Shown here piece after piece: positions 26,091 to 33,502 of a stretch of 51,086 nucleotides of DNA. Position 1 is the stretch's first letter. Each line of letters starts with the position of its first letter. The DNA lies in the NCBI GenBank assembly GCA_024998685.1, contig JACOEH010000039.1, positions 1 to 51,086 of the forward strand, given 5' to 3'. Under the pieces are notes generated by a model. The model did not search any database. It saw only the letters and a program-made list of their open reading frames with translations, and was not told the origin of the DNA. The position numbers and the translations under genes were made by a program. Source of the DNA: Nitrospira sp. (GTDB taxonomy: Bacteria > Nitrospirota > Nitrospiria > Nitrospirales > Nitrospiraceae).

Positions 26091-27670
26091 CCTCCGAGCG
26101 CCTGGAGGAGCTTTGCGCCGTTAGGCGTGCCCCATCCTGTGCATGCATCCCAGTCCTGTTTGGCAGAGTAGACTCCGTTGTTGCCCGAAGAGATATCTCG
26201 GAAGGAACCCTTGCCGACGACAGGCTGATAGATGAGCGGGTTCAGAAACCCTACCGGATGACTGAGTTTCTGGTTCATCAGCGCGATCAAGCCGGCCCAT
26301 AAGGGAGCGACCGCGCTCGTTCCGCCGATCACAAACTCCTCTCCGTCGACACGGACCAAATAGCCGGTGGCTGGGTCTGCATCGCCCGCGACATCAGGGA
26401 CACCACGGCCCTTGTGGCTGCCGGGGTTTGCCGATGGCGGGATGCCGGCCGTGCTCTGGTATTGCGGCAGGGGAAAGAAGTCGCTCACACCTCCGCCGGT
26501 CGCGCTGTCGGCGGATTCGTTCCAGACTGTTTCATCGGCGATCGTGTTCCCTGAAGCGGTCAGCTTAGTACCCCCGCAGCCCAGCGCAAATGGGCTGGAT
26601 GCCGGAAAATCTACATGTGCCTTACCGTCCGTCTCGCCGTCCGCTGATCCGTTATCCCCCGCCGCGCAACAGATCGTCACGCCCAGCGCAGCCGCTGTCT
26701 GAAATGCCTGGTCAAACGACGTCATGGCCTGCCCGGTCCAGTTGTTCTCCGCACTGCCCCAACTGATCGAGATCACCGATGGCTTGTGGGTCGTGTCATG
26801 GATCGCCATAGTGACGGCGTCGAGGAACCCTTTGTCGGTGTTCGGCGCGAAGTAGACCGCGATCAACGCTTTCGGCGCCACGGCGGCCGCCACTTCGATG
26901 TCGAGCATGACCTCTCCGTCGGCGCTCTCGGCGTTGGAGGGGTGGTTCTTTCCGCCATCGACCCGAACCGTTTTGACCTTCGGCGCGGGCCGATCGAGCT
27001 TTTGAAAGTACGCCTTGATGTCGGCCTTGCGATAGCCGCCGCCGAGTTCGATGACGGCGATACATTGCCCGGAGCCGTCCAAGTCGGTCGGGAAATTATA
27101 GAGTGTTGCCAGTTCGACCGGGGTAAATGATCTTCCCGTCGCGCGGGATTGCATACCGCCGGTCATTTTGCGCCGTTGAAAGTGTGGTTTTGCCACCGGT
27201 CGGTCGTCGATCCCGAACACCCCTTCTACGATTCCGTCCAACTCGGCCGGCACCGTCAGCGGGCCGACCCGACCGCGGTAAGTGCCCCCGTCATGTTCGT
27301 AATGTTCAATGGTCGTCCCGAAGGCTCTTGCAAAGTCGGCAGCGGTCCCCGAGAGAAACATGCTGCGCCGGGCCTGGCTCTTTTCGACGACGACGAGGTT
27401 GTGGGCTCGAGCGAATGCTTCGACCTTTGCCATATCCGCCGGGTCAGCGCCATGCGACGAGGCGTACTGTTCGCGTGTGAGGTAGCGCCGATTCATGGGT
27501 AGTTTGTCGGTATGAAATCCGTCGGCCGGACTCTGGAGCGCGGTCTTGCGACGAATTCTTACGGTCACTTCAAATCGCTCGTCATTCGGAATAGGACCGT
27601 CGACACGCGCTCCGTGATGGGGGCTGCGCTCGCTGCCGCGAATTGTGACGCGATTGTGATTTGTAGGCAT
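26087..27670 (-). CDS. S53-family serine-carboxyl peptidase (sedolisin/kumamolisin type) with propeptide
   Basis: The protein has 527 residues from the ATG at 27670, which has a strong ribosome site (ggagggag). Earlier in-frame ATGs up to 27790 are less likely. The N-terminal pro-kumamolisin activation domain (about 32-160) contains PMNRRYLTREQYA. The catalytic domain holds the Glu and Asp of the SED triad at E253 and D257 (DGEVMLDIEV), the oxyanion Asp at D339 (AAGDNGSADG) and the nucleophile S452 (GGTSAVAPLWAGL). A calcium-site region follows (RDISSGNNGVY, GWGTPNG). These enzymes are acid-active, self-processing endopeptidases. No obvious signal peptide is visible, so the export route is unclear. 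Confidence 0.9.
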   Translation of the reverse strand: MPTNHNRVTIRGSERSPHHGARVDGPIPNDERFEVTVRIRRKTALQSPADGFHTDKLPMNRRYLTREQYASSHGADPADMAKVEAFARAHNLVVVEKSQARRSMFLSGTAADFARAFGTTIEHYEHDGGTYRGRVGPLTVPAELDGIVEGVFGIDDRPVAKPHFQRRKMTGGMQSRATGRSFTPVELATLYNFPTDLDGSGQCIAVIELGGGYRKADIKAYFQKLDRPAPKVKTVRVDGGKNHPSNAESADGEVMLDIEVAAAVAPKALIAVYFAPNTDKGFLDAVTMAIHDTTHKPSVISISWGSAENNWTGQAMTSFDQAFQTAAALGVTICCAAGDNGSADGETDGKAHVDFPASSPFALGCGGTKLTASGNTIADETVWNESADSATGGGVSDFFPLPQYQSTAGIPPSANPGSHKGRGVPDVAGDADPATGYLVRVDGEEFVIGGTSAVAPLWAGLIALMNQKLSHPVGFLNPLIYQPVVGKGSFRDISSGNNGVYSAKQDWDACTGWGTPNGAKLLQALGG

Positions 27671-28302
27671 GGTGTGCTCCCTCCCATGAATAGAATAGGG
27701 CCTCTGCCGATAGGAGACCCGAAGCCCCTCGTGAATAAGATAGACCGTTAGCCTTCCATGCGGGCTCGCTCGCCCACCTTTCCGGTTCAAAGACAGCCGC
27801 CTAATCTCCGGAACAAGATACGCCGCCTCTCAATGCCTATGCGGCCGAAGAGCAAGTAAAATGGAGATCATTTCGTTTGAAACGTTGGCCGCAGTCGCGT
27901 GCCTCTCGTCTTCCTCATCACTCAAGATGAACGAGTTCAGCTACGCCTTGTGCCGATGCATTTCTCTTGCCTCTGCCCCAACGAAATGGCCTTCTCGGTT
28001 TTCCTGTGGTTTCGAGAAGCCGCGTGCGGCCTGTGCGGATTCAAGAGAATATTATTAGATACAGGTACGTATACTATCAGATACATATTTCTTCATGCCG
28101 TTTCCGGAGTCGTGCGCGGTCGGTGCGGAGTCGCGCGAATCTGATCGGGTATAAGTACGTGTTTGTTTGAGCAACACGCAATGCTGTAACCCAAGAATAG
28201 ATTTCTCAGTGCAAGCTGGAGTTAATCAGACATTCACTGACTGTCGCAGATCACAGACACAGGCGGCTGTTAAGGAGGGACGGTAGGTGCATGTTTGGCT
28301 GC
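27671..28302. other. Long gene-free region with a degenerate direct repeat
   Basis: About 630 bases lie between the protease start and the stop of the transporter gene at 28303. Short frames (for example 27861-28058 and 27967-28170 plus) have no recognisable features or ribosome sites. The part near 28040-28200 is noticeably more AT-rich than the surrounding genes and holds the degenerate repeat listed separately. The protease promoter must lie at its left edge. Confidence 0.4.
28033..28161 (+). repeat. Degenerate direct repeat, two 39-base units 90 bases apart
   Basis: Units at 28033-28071 and 28123-28161 both begin GTGCGGA and end GTACGT plus one base. By hand alignment 27 of 39 positions agree with no gaps. 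Sequence just before each unit also looks related (gccgcgtgcggcc against gtcgtgcgcggtc). No gene explains it. It may be the remains of an old tandem duplication. Confidence 0.4.
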
Positions 28303-29367
28303 TCAGCTTTCCTGAGCCACCCTATTTCGATCGAGGACCATATGAATACTCCCGGCTACTACATGTTGCACCAAGTTGTAAAAAATGATTGGAACCATGA
28401 CGCGTGGGTAGGCGGCCAGAACAAGAGAGGCCAACACGAGGCCTGTTCCATTGTTATTCATTCCCAGGCTATACATCAATGCGACCGTTTCAGGCTGCTC
28501 CAGTCTAAACCGACCGCTGAGCCAATACCCGACGGCAAATGCCGTGAGACACAGGCCTGTCGTAATGGCGAAAGTGACGGCGAGAAAATCCCAATCGTGC
28601 TCAGCCACTGCTTTCGGGAGCGAAACCGAGGCATTCGAATAATTCAACAGCAGTAACACCACCGAATTCACGAGTTTGATGTACGGCATCAACGCCGTTA
28701 ACCTGGTTTCAGGCACGGCTATGCGAATGCCAAGACCCAGCAAGGTGGGAAGCACCACCCAGAAGCCCAGAAACCCTCCTGACCCGTAGACAGAGACATT
28801 GTAGAGGACAGCTTCATATTCCTTGGAGGCCATTTCGCCGAATACATAGAACGCCCAGGGTGTGATGATAGGACTCAGGAGCGTTGAGAAGAGGATCAAC
28901 CCGAGGGTCAGCGCCAGATTTCCGTTCGAATTCTGCGTCCAGGTGGACGACGCGCCGGCAATGGGCATGGCCGCGACCAGTGCGAGGCCTACCAGAATGT
29001 GTTGTGCCTCTTCGGGGTTATGCCACATCAGCAAAAGCAGGGTGATGCAAAAGATATAAGCGATTGGGATAAGGACATTGGCGGCAAGCCCGGTCATCAA
29101 GAGCCACTTGTGATCAGCGAGCGCTTTCAGATGGGATGTTTTCAGACCGAGCCCTGCATTAAACATGAGGATCGCCAGGAAAACCAAAAGCAGCGAGATT
29201 TGGGATCCGATTCCGGAGAATGAGAGAGTGCCGAACGAGAACTGTCTGATCGTGAGCCCAGGGCCGGGGAAGACGGCAGCCAGCGCATAGGCGCCGAGTA
29301 GGAACCAGAGCAGGTAATGATGAACGAACCGAGAGAGGCCGAGAAATGTGAATGTTCGCGCTTCCAT
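28303..29367 (-). CDS. Bile acid:sodium symporter (BASS/SBF)-like transporter
   Basis: This 354-residue membrane protein has about ten hydrophobic helices and the two signature regions of the BASS/SBF fold: MPIAGASSTWTQNSNGNLAL (about residues 134-153) and SLGMNNNGTGLVLASLVL (about 310-327), which form the sodium-site crossover helices. Relatives move organic anions with sodium; the Acr3 arsenite carriers share the fold. A ribosome site (aaagg) precedes the ATG. It is the last gene of a minus-strand set headed by a fluoride-type riboswitch (porin, small protein and repeat protein upstream). An anion-handling role tied to fluoride is possible but unproven. Confidence 0.85.
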   Translation of the reverse strand: MEARTFTFLGLSRFVHHYLLWFLLGAYALAAVFPGPGLTIRQFSFGTLSFSGIGSQISLLLVFLAILMFNAGLGLKTSHLKALADHKWLLMTGLAANVLIPIAYIFCITLLLLMWHNPEEAQHILVGLALVAAMPIAGASSTWTQNSNGNLALTLGLILFSTLLSPIITPWAFYVFGEMASKEYEAVLYNVSVYGSGGFLGFWVVLPTLLGLGIRIAVPETRLTALMPYIKLVNSVVLLLLNYSNASVSLPKAVAEHDWDFLAVTFAITTGLCLTAFAVGYWLSGRFRLEQPETVALMYSLGMNNNGTGLVLASLVLAAYPRVMVPIIFYNLVQHVVAGSIHMVLDRNRVAQES

Positions 29368-29454
29368 CTATGACCTTTACCGGAGATTTTCAGTAAGGTG
29401 ATGTCATCTGGCACCACCGACTTAAACTCGTATGAGCCGGCGTTAGGATCTCCC

Positions 29455-30975
29455 TCATGGGAGATAATAGCGAACCGTGGTCATGATCGTATGTTCTTCT
29501 CCCCACGGCCGTACGCCATTGGCACCCGACCACACGGTGCGGCGCGTGTAGGAATAGGACAGTCCGAGCGCGACACTGCCCACATCCGAAGTGATCACCC
29601 GGTACCAGAACCCAGGCTGAGCCTGGCTGATCGTCGCATTGGCCGCCTGGCACGGCTGAATGCCAGGATCTTCGACGGCACAGCCACTGAGATCCGCCAA
29701 GGGAGACCCGTAGCCGATCGGTGTCGTGGCATACGAGGTTCTCGCGTAATGTTCGATTCCATAATACGCATAGATATCCCATTCCTTGGTTGGGTGCCAT
29801 TCGAGGCCTCCCATAAAATGAAACGCTGCAATGGGGACAATCTTGCCCGAAGGGCTTGCGACCACATCGGCGCCGATTGTGGAAGCATAGCGTCCAATCC
29901 CTTGCCCTACCAGCCCTTCCGCAATGAGGTTCAGCGTCGGTGTCAGCGGGAGCACCGCTGCGAGGCCTGCGCCGCCCCCGATCGCCACATGGTTATGAGC
30001 GTTTAATCGATCCTGAAAAAACCGGACAATCCCTTTCAATTCCCAGTGCCCATAGCCGGGTTCCCACACGAGCTTCCCGATCAGATCCGGCGCAAAATCG
30101 GTCGAAATCCCGTTGGCGCCGGGTGTGGTACTCGTCGTGAAGAAGTTCGATGGCGTCTTGGCATTGGGAGAGGTATTGAACCCCTGTACTCCGGTCGGTT
30201 GGACGACTCCGTTCACACTCGCTTCCGGATTTTCAATCGCAACCCCCATCAGAAGATTGGGCCCGAGGTTTTTGGTGACCCGCACTCCCCATTGCCGTGC
30301 CCAGTTGTTCCCCACCACTGTTTGGAGGTCGGTGTTCAGAGGAATGAATTCCTGTCTCGGTTTGAGTCCGATGCGGTGAGTGGTGAGCAGAGACCAGCTC
30401 TGGCCGAACAACAGGGAGATGCCGGTGGGAAGATCGACATGACCCCACAGTTGCCGCAACCTCGGATTCCAACTATTCGTCTCCAACTCGTTCCCGGACG
30501 TGGAGCTCCCGAGAAAGTCGAGTTCGACATAGCCGGCAATGGCCGTGCTCCGATAATGTCCTTCGCTTAACAGGTTTAGCCGGGAACCACGGGCCGTCCC
30601 CCGAAATTCCCGGAGATGGCTGTTGGCCGACCCGTGCAGCGGGATGTTTCCAAATGTACTTTGAATGTCGGCATTCTCATTGGCAGAACGAACAATCGCG
30701 GTTCCATCTAAAAATCCACCGGGCGCGAAAGAAATGCCCTTGTACTGAAATGTCTGGAATCCCCGTCCCGCAATCAGCTCCTCGGTCGCCCCTCTTGGCT
30801 CGCCCGCTGAGAGACCGGCTTCTGTGGTCGCAGGAACGTTCGGCACGGCTGTGCGCTCGGCCTGTTGGTTCGCACGCGTAGAATCCACAGAGGGATCCGC
30901 CCATGAATATTCTTGCATGAGCAAGAGCGCCAAGCACGCGAAGAGCCCTCCACCCCATCGATGACGTGTCGTCAT
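29455..30975 (-). CDS. Outer-membrane porin-like beta-barrel protein
   Basis: The protein has about 506 residues with a signal peptide (CLALLLMQEYSWA, cleavage near 25) and a short Thr/Ala/Pro linker. A long alternating beta-strand region ends in aromatic YYLP, as expected of an outer-membrane barrel. Segments such as LRQLWGHVDLPTGISLLFGQSWSLL resemble DcaP-type porins. It may admit small anionic solutes. The start at 30975 has a purine-rich ribosome site (aggggtagg). The alternative ATG at 30990 overlaps the upstream small gene's stop as ATGA. It lies 87 bases before the BASS-like transporter, so porin and transporter may work together. Confidence 0.75.
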   Translation of the reverse strand: MTTRHRWGGGLFACLALLLMQEYSWADPSVDSTRANQQAERTAVPNVPATTEAGLSAGEPRGATEELIAGRGFQTFQYKGISFAPGGFLDGTAIVRSANENADIQSTFGNIPLHGSANSHLREFRGTARGSRLNLLSEGHYRSTAIAGYVELDFLGSSTSGNELETNSWNPRLRQLWGHVDLPTGISLLFGQSWSLLTTHRIGLKPRQEFIPLNTDLQTVVGNNWARQWGVRVTKNLGPNLLMGVAIENPEASVNGVVQPTGVQGFNTSPNAKTPSNFFTTSTTPGANGISTDFAPDLIGKLVWEPGYGHWELKGIVRFFQDRLNAHNHVAIGGGAGLAAVLPLTPTLNLIAEGLVGQGIGRYASTIGADVVASPSGKIVPIAAFHFMGGLEWHPTKEWDIYAYYGIEHYARTSYATTPIGYGSPLADLSGCAVEDPGIQPCQAANATISQAQPGFWYRVITSDVGSVALGLSYSYTRRTVWSGANGVRPWGEEHTIMTTVRYYLP

Positions 30976-30986
30976 GGACCTACCCC

Positions 30987-31250
30987 TCATTGGCGGGAAT
31001 CGATCCGATACTTCGCCAATTGGAGAGCTGCGGCCTCTGCCTCGTCATGCGTGGCGAAGCTCGCGTCGCAGGAGCCCGTGACGCCGGAGTCAAGAATGAG
31101 ATACCGGCACATCCATCGCCCATCTTGTTGTTGACCCGCTGTGAGGGCGATCAGGTGGCCCTTATATTCTCGTAGGATGGCTCCCCCTCGCGAATCCTGC
31201 GCCATTGAGATCCCAGAGGCCAGTTGCGTGGGACAGGCGTTGAGCGTCAT
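30987..31250 (-). CDS. Small conserved-looking protein upstream of the porin
   Basis: This is an 87-residue frame of unrecognised family. It contains EYKGHLIALTAGQQQDGRWMCRYLIL and then FATHDEAEAAALQLAKYRID. The pattern of an N-terminal beta-sheet and a C-terminal helix with a terminal ID pair is seen in many small bacterial proteins of unknown role. Its stop overlaps the first possible porin start (ATGA), which supports expression. The ATG at 31250 has agga touching it; the later Met (MAQDSRGG, 31205) is an alternative. It is probably cytoplasmic. Confidence 0.6.
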   Translation of the reverse strand: MTLNACPTQLASGISMAQDSRGGAILREYKGHLIALTAGQQQDGRWMCRYLILDSGVTGSCDASFATHDEAEAAALQLAKYRIDSRQ

Positions 31251-31300
31251 TCCTGTCTCGACAACGACCTACCAGAATTCCCTTTCGACCGCGAAACACG

Positions 31301-31636
31301 CTATTCTAATTGAATGGGGCTGTAGCTCTCGCCGGCTTCACCCCCGACTCGTCCTTCCGCGTGAGTCGACTCATAGTCGTGCTTCAGGTGATCGTAGGGT
31401 TGCCCCGCCTGTCCGCCGATGCGTTCTCCAGGGTGTCTGTGCAGTCGTTCTTTCGTGTGGGCCGATTCGTCTTTGTAGGTGACCTGATCGTAGGACTGCC
31501 CGGCTTGGCCACCGATACGCGACTCAGGATGCGGGGTTTTCATCTCCTCTCCAGCCCAGGTGAGTTGCTGGGAGAAACCAATGCCCAGGGCAATCCCACA
31601 CGCGAGAATATACACGATTTTAGATGGCCGGATCAT
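31301..31636 (-). CDS. Exported protein with three GG(Q/E)AG repeats
   Basis: The protein has 111 residues from the ATG at 31636, which has a strong ribosome site (aaggagg). Upstream frame to 31807 lies in the riboswitch leader. A signal peptide covers about 1-29 (IVYILACGIALGIGFSQQLTWA). The mature part is three imperfect repeats of roughly 25 residues, each with RIGGQAGQSYD or a variant (RIGGQAGQPYD, RVGGEAGESYS), separated by charged His-rich linkers. I do not recognise the family. It is the first gene after the fluoride-type riboswitch, so it is probably made when fluoride rises. It may act in the periplasm or at the envelope. Confidence 0.75.
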   Translation of the reverse strand: MIRPSKIVYILACGIALGIGFSQQLTWAGEEMKTPHPESRIGGQAGQSYDQVTYKDESAHTKERLHRHPGERIGGQAGQPYDHLKHDYESTHAEGRVGGEAGESYSPIQLE

Positions 31637-31807
31637 GAGAACCTCCTTGGTTGGGATAATGGGCAGGGAAGCCAATCCCCCCTGCATCGATGCAGACAAA
31701 AAGGACGTGTTGAGGTGAGCCTTCAGGATAGAAGCCGCGTTTTTCAGGGGTATGTGAGAATGAAAAGAAACTGGAAAAGCGGAAGAAGCTCGACCGAGGA
31801 ACCCCAT

Positions 31808-31848
31808 AAAAAAACTCCTCCCCGACCAGATTGTGTCAGGCAGGAGTT
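31808..31848 (-). terminator. Riboswitch-controlled intrinsic terminator
   Basis: Read on the minus strand, a stem closes with AACTCCT (31842-31848) pairing with AGGAGTT (31813-31819), with inner GAC/GTC and CC/GG pairs. It is followed by a run of T (31808-31814). The 5-prime arm contains the ACTCC that the fluoride aptamer uses for its pseudoknot, so aptamer folding and terminator folding exclude each other. Fluoride binding would therefore prevent termination and switch the downstream genes on. Confidence 0.75.
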
Positions 31849-31900
31849 ATTATTCCCCTCCAGAGAGAGGACGGTTCTTGGTGAACTCCATCACCACGCC
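31839..31900 (-). promoter_or_regulatory. Fluoride riboswitch (crcB motif)
   Basis: On the minus strand the sequence reads GGTGATGGAGTTCACC (31895-31880), then AAGAACCG, a small hairpin CCTC-tctctg-GAGG (31870-31857), then AATAATAACTCCTGCC. This matches the fluoride riboswitch pattern recalled from the family: GGNGATGGNGTTCNCC, AACNG, a hairpin, and TGATNACTCCT. The GGAGT of the first loop can pair with ACTCC to form the pseudoknot. GGC at the 5-prime end and GCC at the 3-prime end could close the outer stem. A terminator follows directly. A promoter may lie just upstream (TTGGCG, 16 bases, TATTCT). The first gene downstream starts at 31636. No crcB or fluoride-type CLC gene is in the window. 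Confidence 0.85.
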
Positions 31901-31998
31901 AATTTATTTATAGAATAAAAGCAGCAAGTCTCGCGCCAAACAAAAAGCATGACGAAATAGGCCGATTCTCCTGCTCAAGCACGACAACTGAGCTTTTC

Positions 31999-32059
31999 GC
32001 ACAGTGCTCACTGTGCAAAATATCACCCATTCCAGTATACTTGTTTTTTCAGTATACTT
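31999..32059. promoter_or_regulatory. Cluster of palindromes between the riboswitch and the antiporter gene
   Basis: A perfect palindrome with 8-base arms, gcacagtg-ct-cactgtgc, lies at 31999-32016. Two identical copies of cagtatactt (containing the palindrome agtatact) lie at 32033-32042 and 32050-32059, 17 bases apart. They lie in the 300-base divergent gap between the riboswitch and the antiporter gene. Another hairpin (cctacgctac-tgcc-gtagccgtagg) is at about 32115-32139. These look like operators, but no regulator gene adjoins them. Confidence 0.5.
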
Positions 32060-32205
32060 ACCCTTTGCAGGGGATGGAGTCCCCCGTATAAGCGCTTGGC
32101 CAGGCTGATGACTCCTACGCTACTGCCGTAGCCGTAGGATTATCGTCGATCAGGTGGCGACCGGCTCAAAGCAGCATGCGCCTGGCCGGAACGGAGGACT
32201 CATCA

Positions 32206-33411
32206 ATGGAATCGATCTTTCTCACGGCAGCCCTGTGGCTCGCCCTCGCTGTTGTCTCTGCACTCATCGCATCCTCGCTGCGCCTCTCCATCGCATTAGT
32301 TGAAATCTGTGTGGGCGTCGTCACCGCCGCGGGACTGGAGTTCTTCGATCTCAGCCCTGTTCTCGCCGCCGATTCGGAATGGGTGAAATTTCTCGCCGCC
32401 TCCGGCGCTGTCGTCCTCACGTTTCTGGCCGGTGCTGAACTTGATCCCGACATCGTTCGGATGAAGTTGGCCGAGATCAGTGTTGTCGGATTCGTGGGAT
32501 TCATGGCGCCGTTCCTTGGCTGTGCCGCCGTGGCCTATTTCCTCTTGGGGTGGGATGCGAATGCCAGTTGGCTCTGCGGCGTCGCCCTTTCCACAACATC
32601 CATGGCGGTGATCTATGCGATCATGCTCGAAACGGGATTGAATAGGACAGAATTCGGCAAAGGGATTCTCGCTTCATGCTTTGTCACTGACTTAGGAACA
32701 GTGATCGCTCTTGGACTCCTCTTTGCGCCGTTTACCTATAAGACTCTGGTGTTTATCGTGGGTGTCATTGTAGCGCTGATGAGTTTGCCTTATATGACCG
32801 CGTGGCTGACGCGGCACTATGCGCATCGTACGGCTGCGATCAGAACGAAATGGGTCATGCTGACGCTGTTTGGATTGGGCGCGCTGGCGCTATGGTCCGG
32901 AAGCGAAGCGGTGTTGCCGGCGTATCTTACGGGCATGGTGCTCGCGGGAAGCGCCGCGAGGGATACGCATTGGATTCGTCGATTGAGAACCCTGACCGTA
33001 GGATTTCTCACGCCCTTTTACTTTCTTCGCGCCGGAACATTCGTGTCCTTGCCCGCTCTCCTTGCCGCGCCGCTTGTGTTTCTCGCGTTGCTTATGGGGA
33101 AAGTGGCGTCGAAGATTTTTGGCCTCTATCCCTTTATCAGCCGTTTCCGTCAGGATCGCAAGGAGCGCTGGTACTACACACTGTTGATGTCCACCGGCTT
33201 GACGTTCGGGACGATTTCTTCTCTCTACGGCCTGACGCATGGATTGGTGACTCACGAGCAGTATTCTTTTCTCGTCGCGACGGTCATCGCGAGCGCGGTC
33301 GTGCCCACTCTCATTGCAGGCCTGTTTTTTGTTCCAACACACCTCTTGCCGAAAGCTGATCATGGGAAACGAGCAGTGAGACGGATCAATGACCTGAGCG
33401 ACGAGGGCTAG
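32206..33411 (+). CDS. Cation:proton antiporter (CPA2/KefB-like)
   Basis: The protein has 401 residues from the ATG at 32206, with a ribosome site (ggagga) eight bases upstream; the ATG at 32176 lacks one. It has about 12 hydrophobic helices. Family features include FLAGAELDPDIVRMKL (about 80-95), the discontinuous helix region LSTTSMAVIYAIMLETGL and CFVTDLGTVIALGLLF (an Asp pair region near 160). No cytoplasmic TrkA-N domain is present. It would exchange sodium or potassium for protons at the inner membrane. It is divergent from the fluoride-riboswitch operon. Confidence 0.87.
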   Translation: MESIFLTAALWLALAVVSALIASSLRLSIALVEICVGVVTAAGLEFFDLSPVLAADSEWVKFLAASGAVVLTFLAGAELDPDIVRMKLAEISVVGFVGFMAPFLGCAAVAYFLLGWDANASWLCGVALSTTSMAVIYAIMLETGLNRTEFGKGILASCFVTDLGTVIALGLLFAPFTYKTLVFIVGVIVALMSLPYMTAWLTRHYAHRTAAIRTKWVMLTLFGLGALALWSGSEAVLPAYLTGMVLAGSAARDTHWIRRLRTLTVGFLTPFYFLRAGTFVSLPALLAAPLVFLALLMGKVASKIFGLYPFISRFRQDRKERWYYTLLMSTGLTFGTISSLYGLTHGLVTHEQYSFLVATVIASAVVPTLIAGLFFVPTHLLPKADHGKRAVRRINDLSDEG

Positions 33412-33502
33412 AAGCGAAACCGGCGATACGGATCATCTGTTTTCATCGTCGACGTTATAGGATGAGCGATTAATCGATTCTCCACCCTTGTTTCCAACTT
33501 TG

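Noticed and set aside
28291-28656. 121-residue plus-strand frame near the transporter gene
   Set aside because: Mostly antisense to the BASS-like transporter gene; no ribosome site or domain.
31637-31807. N-terminal extension of the repeat protein up to 31807
   Set aside because: The extension begins at the terminator T-run of the riboswitch; the ATG at 31636 has a clear ribosome site and signal peptide.
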